Source: Labilithrix sp. (GTDB lineage: Bacteria; Myxococcota; Polyangia; Polyangiales; Polyangiaceae). Taken from it: a stretch of 39,642 bases of DNA. How positions within the stretch are numbered: the first letter of the stretch is position 1; each line of letters begins with the position of its first letter. The DNA is taken from NCBI GenBank assembly GCA_028287035.1, contig JAQBQL010000218.1, positions 1 through 39,642 on the forward strand, read 5' to 3'. Below the pieces are notes generated by a model that was not told the DNA's origin, ran no database searches, and saw nothing but the letters and a program-made list of their open reading frames with translations. This document shows, one piece after another, positions 8,140 through 15,406 of this stretch. The position numbers were made by a program, and so were the translations under genes.

Positions 8140-9255
8140 ATGAACGAAATCTTCGAAGACCTCTTCGTGCTCGAGCTCGCCAACAACCACCTCGGCAAGC
8201 TCGATCGCGGGTTGAAGATCGTCACCGACTACTCGCGCATCGTTCGCTTCAACAACGTCAAGGCGGCCATCAAGCTGCAGTTCCGCGACGTCGACAGCTT
8301 CGTGCACAAGGACTTCCGGGACCGGAAGGACATCCGCTACATCAAGAAGACGATCGACACGCAGGTGTCGAAGGACTTCCACCGCACGATGGTCGACGCG
8401 GTGAAGAAGGGCGGCTGCATCCCGATGGCCACCGCGTTCGACGAGGCCTCCGTCGAGCTGTGCGTCGAGCTCGGCATCCCGATCATCAAGATCGCGAGCA
8501 GCGACCTCAACGACTGGCCCCTCCTCGAGGCGATGGCCAAGACGCGGAAGCCCTGCATCGTCTCGACCGGCGGCAGCTCGCTGAAGGACCTCGACGACCT
8601 CGTGAAGTTCTTCGACAACCGGAAGATCCCGCTGGCGATCAACCACTGCGTGTCGCTGTACCCGTCCGAGGACCGCGAGCTCGAGCTGAACCAGATCGAC
8701 TACCTGCGCAATCGGTATCCCGACCACGTCATCGGGCTCTCGTCGCACGAGTACCACAACTGGGAATGGTCGATCATGATGGCCTACGCGAAGGGCGCAC
8801 GCACCTTCGAGCGCCACATCGACATCGAGTACGACGGCGTCCCCGTGTCTCCGTACAACTCGCTGCCCGAGCAGGTCGACGTGTGGTTCAAGGCCTGGCA
8901 CAAGGCGCAGGAGATGTGCGGCGGCAGCGGCCGGAGCAAGCGCATCCCGTCGGAGCGCGAGGTGAGCTACCTCGACGCGCTCGTCCGCGGCGTCTACGCG
9001 CGGCGCGATCTGCCGGCGGGCCACGTCATCCAGCACGCCGACCTCGCCGACGACGTCTACCTCGCGGTGCCGCTGCAGAAGGGCCAGATCTCGTGCCGCG
9101 AGATCATGAGCGGCGAGGTCCTCCTGAAGCCCGTGAAGCAGCACGAGGCGATCACGATCGACGTCATTGACTCGCCGTACTCCGGCAACCAGAGCCTGAA
9201 GAAGACGATCTACGAGCGGGGCCTCGACCCGACCCCGCCCAAGGCCGCCGAGTAG
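8140..9255 (+). CDS. NeuB-family sialic-acid-type synthase with C-terminal SAF domain
   Basis: Members condense phosphoenolpyruvate with an N-acylmannosamine-like sugar (or its phosphate) to make nonulosonic acids. The 371-residue product has a TIM barrel (about 10-260) and an SAF/antifreeze-like domain (about 275-345). Likely metal-ligand histidines are His203 in GLSSHEYHN and His226 in ERHIDIE; the SAF arginine that reaches the partner active site is probably Arg283 in LVRGVYARRDLPAG. PIIKIASSDLNDWPLL also fits. The HEYHNW segment differs from the usual SDHT, so the substrate may be unusual. Start has a good Shine-Dalgarno (AAGGAG). No CMP-sugar synthetase gene is present in the window. Confidence 0.85.
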   Translation: MNEIFEDLFVLELANNHLGKLDRGLKIVTDYSRIVRFNNVKAAIKLQFRDVDSFVHKDFRDRKDIRYIKKTIDTQVSKDFHRTMVDAVKKGGCIPMATAFDEASVELCVELGIPIIKIASSDLNDWPLLEAMAKTRKPCIVSTGGSSLKDLDDLVKFFDNRKIPLAINHCVSLYPSEDRELELNQIDYLRNRYPDHVIGLSSHEYHNWEWSIMMAYAKGARTFERHIDIEYDGVPVSPYNSLPEQVDVWFKAWHKAQEMCGGSGRSKRIPSEREVSYLDALVRGVYARRDLPAGHVIQHADLADDVYLAVPLQKGQISCREIMSGEVLLKPVKQHEAITIDVIDSPYSGNQSLKKTIYERGLDPTPPKAAE

Positions 9256-9256
9256 C

Positions 9257-11083
9257 TCACCCGTCCTTGATCATCGGGATGATCATGTTGGCGGCGAGCT
9301 CCTCGCGCGGGAGGAACGGCGCGAGGTCCTCGAGCGGCGACGAGATCATGCGGCCGTCGTCGAGGCGGCGCGAGGACAGCTTCGGCGCGAAGACCTGCTC
9401 GAGATCGAGCATCACCTCGCACACCGCGCCGCCCGCGGTGGCGAGGGTCTTCGTGATGGCCTCGCGCAGATCGGCGTGGGTGCTCGCGCGGAAGTACGGA
9501 AACCCGTAGACGTCGGCGATCTTCGCCATGTCCGGGAAGCCGAGCCCGCTCTCGGTCCCGCAGCCCACGACGTTGTCGGGGAAGTAGTTCTGCTGCGTCT
9601 GCCGGATCGAGTGGTAGCCGCGGTTGTTGAGGACGAAGATCTTCACGGGCAGCTTCTGCGTCGCGATCGTCTGGAGCTCCTGCAGGTTCATCTGGATCGA
9701 GCCGTCGCCGGCGAGGCAGATGACGTCGCCGCCGCTCGCCACCGCCGCGCCGATCGCGGCCGGCAGGTCGAAGCCCATCGGCGCGCTGCCGCTGTTGTGG
9801 AAGAGGCGCGAGCCCTTCTTGAGGCGCGCCGCCTGGAAGGAGGTCACCGACGCGGTGCCGTCGCCGGAGGCCACGATCGATCCCGGGGGCAGCGCCTCGA
9901 ACAGGGCGTCCATGAAGCAGTACGGGTTCACCGACGTGGTGTTCGCCCAGTATTCGGGCAGCACGACCGGGTACGTCCGGCGGCGCTCGAGGCACCAGGA
10001 GAGCCACGCCGCGTGCTTCTTCGCCTGCTCGGCGGACGGCGCGTACTCGCCGCCCAGCGCGCTCGTCACGAACGAGGCGAGGTCGGCGTGCACGGGCATG
10101 TCGATGGTGAGCGTCGGCTTCTTCAGCTCCGCCGCGTCGACGTCGACCATGATCTTGAACGCGGCGCGCGCGAAGTGCTCCCACGCGTAGGAGATCTGGC
10201 GAATGTTGAGCCGCGCGCCGAGGACGAGCAGGAGGTCGGCGTTCTGGACCGCGAAGTTGCCGGCGCGATCGCCGATCGTGCCCTGGCGACCGACGAAGAG
10301 CGGGTGATCGTCCCACACGACGTCGAGCGCGTTGAAGCTCACCGCCACCGGGATGCCGAGGCGCTCCGCAAGCTCGAGGAAGGACGCGTGCGCGCCCGAC
10401 GCGCGGACGCCCTGGCCGACGAGGATGACCGGGCGCTCGGCGCGGGCCACGCGGGCGAGCACCTCGCGCGCCGCCTGCGTCACGTCCGTGCTCGGCTCCT
10501 CGGCGCGGTCCTCGGCGGGGTCGTACCCGACGAGCTCCGCGGGATCGACCAGCGCGCCCTGCACGTTCATCGGGATGTCGAGCCAGACGGGGCCGGGACG
10601 GCCCGAGGTCGCGAGATGCAGCGCGCGCTCGAGGTGGTAGCGGATGCGGAGCGGGTCGGTGACCATCACCGCGTACTTGGTGCAGGACTCGACCATGCGC
10701 GCGATGTCGACCTCCTGATCGCCGAGCTGGCGGAGCGGCAGATCCGTCGAGCGCACGACGGTCTCGAACTTCACCTGCCCCGAGACGACGATCATCGGCA
10801 CCGAGTCGACGTACGCGCCCCACACGCCGGTGATGGCGTTCGTGCCGCCCGGGCCGGTGGTCACGTTGACGGCGGCCATCTTGCCCGAGGCGCGCGCGTA
10901 GCCCTCGGCGGCGATGGCGCAGGCCTGCTCGTGGTGACACGCGACGTAGCGCATGCCGGCGGCGCGACCGAACGCATCGTTCAGGTGCATGGCGCCGCCG
11001 CCGGTCACGAGGAAGATCTGGGTGACGCCGCTCTCCACGAGCGTCCGCGCGATGAAATCAGAGACTCGGACCTTCGTGCTCAC
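9257..11083 (-). CDS. ThDP-dependent enzyme, acetolactate-synthase-like (YerE-like candidate)
   Basis: A 608-residue thiamine-diphosphate enzyme with the three domains of the acetolactate synthase family. The ThDP-activating glutamate lies in CHHEQACAIAAEGYAR, and the ThDP/Mg motif runs from GDGSIQMN to LNNRGYHSI (GDG, 24 residues, NN). The N-terminal FLVTGGGAMHLNDAFGR resembles versions found in O-antigen clusters rather than housekeeping IlvB. No small subunit is adjacent. Beside rfbFGH, the best parallel is YerE, which transfers an acetyl unit from pyruvate onto a CDP-4-keto-3,6-dideoxyhexose; this is inference. GTG start with GAGG upstream, 15 bp after the FkbM gene. Confidence 0.85.
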   Translation of the reverse strand: MSTKVRVSDFIARTLVESGVTQIFLVTGGGAMHLNDAFGRAAGMRYVACHHEQACAIAAEGYARASGKMAAVNVTTGPGGTNAITGVWGAYVDSVPMIVVSGQVKFETVVRSTDLPLRQLGDQEVDIARMVESCTKYAVMVTDPLRIRYHLERALHLATSGRPGPVWLDIPMNVQGALVDPAELVGYDPAEDRAEEPSTDVTQAAREVLARVARAERPVILVGQGVRASGAHASFLELAERLGIPVAVSFNALDVVWDDHPLFVGRQGTIGDRAGNFAVQNADLLLVLGARLNIRQISYAWEHFARAAFKIMVDVDAAELKKPTLTIDMPVHADLASFVTSALGGEYAPSAEQAKKHAAWLSWCLERRRTYPVVLPEYWANTTSVNPYCFMDALFEALPPGSIVASGDGTASVTSFQAARLKKGSRLFHNSGSAPMGFDLPAAIGAAVASGGDVICLAGDGSIQMNLQELQTIATQKLPVKIFVLNNRGYHSIRQTQQNYFPDNVVGCGTESGLGFPDMAKIADVYGFPYFRASTHADLREAITKTLATAGGAVCEVMLDLEQVFAPKLSSRRLDDGRMISSPLEDLAPFLPREELAANMIIPMIKDG

Positions 11084-11098
11084 GTTCGACCTCGATGT

Positions 11099-12301
11099 TC
11101 AGATGCGGCGGGATTCGGGCACGCAGTACAGGACGAGATCCCACCCGTCGAGACAGTAGCTGCGCAGCGTGAAGCGGTAGCCGGGGTGCATCGCGGCGAC
11201 CAGCAGCGGGATGCGCCAGGGATGATCCTGGCGGTGGTACACGCAGAGCGCCATGGTCGGCGCGAGCGTGCTGACGAGCTGGCGCGCGCCCTCGAGGACG
11301 TCAGGCTCGAAGCCCTCGACGTCGACCTTGAGCAGCGTCGGGCGCATGGGGAGCGCCGCCTCGTCGAGCGGGACGATCTCGATCTGCACCGCGGCGCTCG
11401 CGCTGCCGGCGCCGCCCGCGAACGACGAGCCGGTGCCGCCGCCGTCCTGGAACGTCAGCGTCTCGCGCCCCGCCCCGACGCCCGCACGGACGACCTCGAC
11501 GCGTTCGCGGAGGGGCTCGTCCAGCGAAGCGCGCCACGTGGCGAGGCGATCGAAGCTCGTGCGGTCCGGCTCGAAGGCGATCGCCCGGCCGCCGAACGCC
11601 GCGCCGCCCGGCACGACCGAGAGGAACGACCGCATCGTGTCGCCGTCGTACGCGCCGCAGTCGACGAAGCGCTCGTCGGGCGCGAGGCGGAAGACGTCCG
11701 GGGCGAAGTACTCGGTCTCGGTCGCCGGGGTCCCGAGGCCGGCGAAGTCGAGGTGCAGGCGCAGGCGGACGTGCGCCACGTACTCGCGGCGCGAGGGCTC
11801 GTCGGCGAGCAGATCGAAGGCGCGGAGCACGTCGTCGCGCGCCTCGAGCACCCGGTGCGGCAGATCCATGGAGTAGTAAGGGAGGAGCGCCTCCGGGTAC
11901 TTCCAGCCGAGCGTCACGAACGACGTCACGCGCTTCGCCCCGGCCTGCTCGAGCCGCGCGATGCGATCCGACATGCGCTCGCTGGCCGGGCTGCGCCACA
12001 CGGCGACGACGAACACCGCGTCCGGGTGCCTCGCGATCGCGTCGGCGGTCGCGAGCACCGGCAGCCCCGCGTGCGTCGTCCCGGCGCGCGCCGGGTCGTT
12101 GTCGGCGAAGGCCACCGCCGGCCGCCCTGCCCTCGCGAGGCCGTCGGCGACGCGCCGCCCGAGCCCTCCGGCCCCGAAGAGGACGATGGGCGCGTCGGGG
12201 CTGCCCGCGACGACGTCGAAGGCGGCCGCGGCGCGGGCGCGGGCATCAGGGACCGTCTCCGAGAGGAGCGCCTCGAGCTCGGCGCGGGCGTCGTTCGACA
12301 T
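11099..12301 (-). CDS. FkbM-family methyltransferase with N-terminal Rossmann domain
   Basis: A 400-residue protein in two parts. Residues about 35-110 form a nucleotide-binding-like Rossmann unit (IVLFGAGGLGRRVADGLARAG, then AFADNDPARAG). The second half is an FkbM-type SAM methyltransferase with FVDCGAYDGDTMRSFLS, AIAFEPD and the family hallmark LLKVDVEGFEPDVLEGA. FkbM enzymes O-methylate polyketides and glycans, so a sugar substrate is likely here. I start at the ATG at 12301; the open frame further upstream lies inside the SDR gene and is low-complexity. Middle gene of the SDR-FkbM-ThDP unit. Confidence 0.86.
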   Translation of the reverse strand: MSNDARAELEALLSETVPDARARAAAAFDVVAGSPDAPIVLFGAGGLGRRVADGLARAGRPAVAFADNDPARAGTTHAGLPVLATADAIARHPDAVFVVAVWRSPASERMSDRIARLEQAGAKRVTSFVTLGWKYPEALLPYYSMDLPHRVLEARDDVLRAFDLLADEPSRREYVAHVRLRLHLDFAGLGTPATETEYFAPDVFRLAPDERFVDCGAYDGDTMRSFLSVVPGGAAFGGRAIAFEPDRTSFDRLATWRASLDEPLRERVEVVRAGVGAGRETLTFQDGGGTGSSFAGGAGSASAAVQIEIVPLDEAALPMRPTLLKVDVEGFEPDVLEGARQLVSTLAPTMALCVYHRQDHPWRIPLLVAAMHPGYRFTLRSYCLDGWDLVLYCVPESRRI

Positions 12302-12318
12302 GGCCGGCGCGGAAGCTA

Positions 12319-13410
12319 CTACGAGCCGCGGTGGAACGCGATGGTACGGCCGATCGCGTCGTCGAGATCGACCGTCACCTCGAGCCCGAGGTCGGCGCGC
12401 GCGCGCTCGGTGCTCGGCACGTAGCGCGCCGGCAGGACCCCGGGCGGCGGCTCCTTGGCCACCGAGAGCGTGGTGCCCGTCGCGGCAGCGACGCGAGCGG
12501 CGATCTCGCGGAGCGGCCGGCCGTCCTCGGATCCGAGGTTGTACGCGGCCCCGGCGCGGCCCCGCGCGAGCATCGTCCACAGCCAGACCGCGAGGTCGGT
12601 GCCGTAGAGGTACGAGCGATACGGCGTGCCGTCGCCGAGCACCCGGACCGGTCCGCCGGCGAGGCCGTCGCGCAGGAAGTTACCGATCGCGAAGTGAACG
12701 TCGAGCGGCAGGTGCGGCCCGCAGAAGGCGAAGCCGCGCGCCACGACGAGCTCGTAGCCCGCACGCTGCGCTCCGATGGCCGCGACGAGCTCGCTGGCGC
12801 GCTTGCCCTCGGCGTAGGCGTTCCGCACGTCGAGCGGATCGGGGCCACCGCGGAAGGACTCGGGCACGTGGGTGAGCTCGGGCGGCTGCGTCCCGTAGAC
12901 CGCACCCGAGCTCGTGAGGAGGAAGCGGCTCGCCCCGGCGCCCGTGGCGGCCTCGACGACGCGCTGGGTGCCGGCGACGATGACGTCCAGCATCTCGAAC
13001 GGCGCGCCCTCGTTCAGCGCAGCGCTCGCCGCGGTCGCCCCGTGCACGACGTGGCTGAACGCGCCGTCCGGCATCGTGAACGTCCGCGCGTCGCCCTCGA
13101 CGAGCTCGGCGCCCGTCGCCTCGAGCAGCGCCCCGTGCCGGGCGCGCGTCCGCTCCGCGCTCCGCGTGAGCAGCGTGATGGAAATCTCGGCGCCGAGCTC
13201 GCGCCGCGCCTCGGCGAGCGACGCGAGGAGCCACACGCCGTAGAACCCGGTGCCGCCGGTCAGGAAGACGCGCGCGCCGCGGAGGTCGCGGAACACGTCG
13301 CGCGCGCCGTCGAGCATCGCGCGCCGATCGCGCGCCGAGAGGCCGCCGTCGCCCGCGAGCGTGCCCGCCTGCGCAGTGGCTGCGGAGCCGGTCCTGGGAG
13401 AGCCCGTCAC
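12319..13410 (-). CDS. NAD(P)-dependent sugar epimerase/reductase (extended SDR)
   Basis: Extended short-chain dehydrogenase acting on nucleotide sugars. Cofactor motif FLTGGTGFYGVWL, the catalytic serine in LLTSSGAVYGT and the YxxxK pair in NAYAEGKRASE are all present; VVARGFAFCGPHLP follows as usual. About 45 residues precede the Rossmann fold, longer than normal. The GTG at 13410 is chosen because a -10-like hexamer stands 6 nt before it; an internal ATG at 13317 is the alternative (332 residues). First gene of the minus-strand unit with FkbM and the ThDP enzyme; a 4-keto reductase or epimerase for the CDP sugar is a reasonable guess. Confidence 0.85.
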   Translation of the reverse strand: MTGSPRTGSAATAQAGTLAGDGGLSARDRRAMLDGARDVFRDLRGARVFLTGGTGFYGVWLLASLAEARRELGAEISITLLTRSAERTRARHGALLEATGAELVEGDARTFTMPDGAFSHVVHGATAASAALNEGAPFEMLDVIVAGTQRVVEAATGAGASRFLLTSSGAVYGTQPPELTHVPESFRGGPDPLDVRNAYAEGKRASELVAAIGAQRAGYELVVARGFAFCGPHLPLDVHFAIGNFLRDGLAGGPVRVLGDGTPYRSYLYGTDLAVWLWTMLARGRAGAAYNLGSEDGRPLREIAARVAAATGTTLSVAKEPPPGVLPARYVPSTERARADLGLEVTVDLDDAIGRTIAFHRGS

Positions 13411-13416
13411 GCGGGC

Positions 13417-13466
13417 TTTCTACCACGATTGTGGGCCTCTTCCCCTCCTCGGGCTTGTGCTAGCGT
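13417..13466. promoter_or_regulatory. Divergent promoters between the SDR gene and rfbG
   Basis: The 65-bp spacer holds a hexamer on each strand. TAGCGT (13461-13466), inside TGTGCTAGCGT, lies 9 nt before the rfbG ATG. TAGAAA on the minus strand (13417-13422) lies 6 nt before the SDR GTG. -35 matches are poor. One shared region probably drives both halves of the sugar pathway. Confidence 0.45.
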
Positions 13467-13475
13467 GCCGCCGCG

Positions 13476-14585
13476 ATGCGGTCTCACTTCCAGGGCCGGC
13501 GGGTGCTCGTCACCGGGCACACCGGGTTCAAGGGGAGCTGGCTGTCGCTCTGGCTGGCCGAGCTCGGCGCCGAGGTGTTCGGGTACGCGCTCGACCCGGC
13601 GACGACGCCCGACCTCTTCGGCCTGGCGCGGGTCGCCGAGGTCGTGAACGACGGCCGCGGCGACGTTCGGGACCCAGCGGCGCTCGCGCGGCGCTTCGCC
13701 GAGGCGAGGCCCGAGATCGTCTTCCACCTCGCCGCGCAGCCGCTCGTCCGCGCCTCGTACGACGCGCCGGTCGACACCTTCGCCACCAACGTGATGGGCA
13801 CCGCGAACGTGCTCGAGCAGGTGCGTCTCGCCGGGCGCCCGTGCACGGTGGTGGTCGTCACGACGGACAAGGTCTACGAGGACACGCACGGCGCGTATGC
13901 GTGCCGCGAGACCGACCCGCTCGGCGGCTACGATCCCTACAGCGCGAGCAAGGCCGCCGCCGAGATCGTGACGTCGTCCTACGCGCGGAGCTTCTTCGGG
14001 GCCGGCAGCGGCGTCCGCGTCGCCTCGGCCCGCGCCGGGAACGTCATCGGCGGCGGAGACTTCGCGCCCGACCGGCTCGTGCCCGACCTCGTGCGCGCCA
14101 TCCAGGCCGGCGACGCCCTGACGCTCCGTCATCCAGGCGCGGTCCGGCCGTGGCAGCACGTGCTGGAGCCGCTCTCGGGTTACCTCTGGCTGGCGGCACA
14201 GCTCGCGGGCGAGGGCGGCGAGCGCTTCGCGGGCGGCTGGAACTTCGGCCCCGCGGCCGACGACTTCCGCACCGTGCTCGACCTGGCGACCCGCGCCTCG
14301 AAGGTGCTCACCGAGACGCCGCGCCCGATCGCCATCGGCGACGCGGACCCCGCCAAGCACGAGATGGCGACGCTCACGCTGTCGATCGACAAGGCCCAGC
14401 AGCGCCTCCGCTGGTCGCCGGTGTGGCGCATCGAGCGCGCCGTCGACGAGACGATGCGCTGGTACCACGCGGTCCGCGGGGGCAGCAGCGGACGTGACGA
14501 GACGATGAAGCAGATCGCAGCGTACGAGGCCGACGCGCGCGCTGCGCGGCTGCCATGGGCGCAGCCGGAGGACCGAGCAGCATGA
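13476..14585 (+). CDS. rfbG: CDP-glucose 4,6-dehydratase
   Basis: NAD-dependent extended SDR that turns CDP-glucose into CDP-4-keto-6-deoxyglucose, the committed step to CDP-3,6-dideoxyhexoses. The 369-residue product begins with the cofactor motif VLVTGHTGFKGSWLSLWL, has VVTTDKVYED and the catalytic YDPYSASKAAAE (YxxxK), and later VRPWQHVLEPLSGYLWLA, all characteristic of this family rather than of RmlB. It heads the plus-strand unit and overlaps rfbF as ATGA. Confidence 0.95.
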   Translation: MRSHFQGRRVLVTGHTGFKGSWLSLWLAELGAEVFGYALDPATTPDLFGLARVAEVVNDGRGDVRDPAALARRFAEARPEIVFHLAAQPLVRASYDAPVDTFATNVMGTANVLEQVRLAGRPCTVVVVTTDKVYEDTHGAYACRETDPLGGYDPYSASKAAAEIVTSSYARSFFGAGSGVRVASARAGNVIGGGDFAPDRLVPDLVRAIQAGDALTLRHPGAVRPWQHVLEPLSGYLWLAAQLAGEGGERFAGGWNFGPAADDFRTVLDLATRASKVLTETPRPIAIGDADPAKHEMATLTLSIDKAQQRLRWSPVWRIERAVDETMRWYHAVRGGSSGRDETMKQIAAYEADARAARLPWAQPEDRAA

Positions 14586-15403
14586 AGGTCGTGATTCTGT
14601 GCGGCGGGATGGGCACGCGGCTCCGCGAGTACACGGAGAGCGTCCCCAAGCCGATGGTGCGCGTCGGCGGCGTGCCCATCGTCGTGCACATCATGCAGAT
14701 GTACGCGGCGGCCGGCATGACCGACTTCATCCTGTGCCTCGGCTACCTCGGGCACGCGGTCCGCGAGTACTTCCTCAACTACGAGGCGAACAACCGCGAC
14801 TTCACCGTCGAGCTCGGCAAGCCCGGGTCGGTCGAGTACCACGGCGTCACCGAGGGCGGCCCGAGCTGGAAGGTCACGCTCGTCGAGACCGGCGCCAGCA
14901 CGATGACCGGCGGCCGGCTCGCCCGCGCCGCGAAGTACCTGACGCCCGGCGAGACCTTCGCGGTCACCTACGGCGACGGCGTCGCCGACGTGCCGCTCGA
15001 GCAGGTGCTCGCGTTCCACAAGGCGCACGGCCGCGTGGCCACTGTGACCGGCGTGCGTCCGCCGAGCCGCTTCGGCGAGATCGAGCACAACGGCGGCGTC
15101 GTCCAGTCGTTCAACGAGAAACCGCAGGTCGGCGCCGGGCTCATCAACGGCGGGTTCTTCTTCTTCGAGCACGCCTTCCTGAAGTACCTCTCGGAGGACC
15201 CGTCGTGCATCCTCGAGCACGCCGCGCTCGAGGGCGCGGTGAAGGACGAGGAGCTCGTCGTCTTCGAGCACAAGGGCTTCTGGCAGTGCATGGACACCTT
15301 CCGCGACTGGGAGCGCCTCGAGGCTCTCTGGAAGGACGGACACCCGCCGTGGATCAAGGACCCTTCGGGGAAGCTTCCCGGCACCTCCACGTGGCGAGGC
15401 TGA
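14582..15403 (+). CDS. rfbF: Glucose-1-phosphate cytidylyltransferase
   Basis: Makes CDP-glucose from CTP and glucose-1-phosphate, the substrate for RfbG. The nucleotidyltransferase signature is at the very N-terminus: LCGGMGTRLREYTESVPKPM. The 273-residue length fits the family, and sequence such as VTGVRPPSRFGEI, NEKPQVGAGLINGGFFFFE and FWQCMDTFRDWERLEALW is typical. I start at 14582, overlapping the rfbG stop as ATGA, rather than at the in-frame ATG 27 bp upstream, which would add nine non-homologous residues. Confidence 0.96.
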   Translation: MKVVILCGGMGTRLREYTESVPKPMVRVGGVPIVVHIMQMYAAAGMTDFILCLGYLGHAVREYFLNYEANNRDFTVELGKPGSVEYHGVTEGGPSWKVTLVETGASTMTGGRLARAAKYLTPGETFAVTYGDGVADVPLEQVLAFHKAHGRVATVTGVRPPSRFGEIEHNGGVVQSFNEKPQVGAGLINGGFFFFEHAFLKYLSEDPSCILEHAALEGAVKDEELVVFEHKGFWQCMDTFRDWERLEALWKDGHPPWIKDPSGKLPGTSTWRG

Positions 15404-15406
15404 GCA

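Noticed and set aside
9257..11083. Housekeeping acetolactate synthase (ilvB) for branched-chain amino acids
   Set aside because: No ilvN or ilvC adjacent, and the setting is a nucleotide-sugar cluster; kept only as an alternative in the feature entry.
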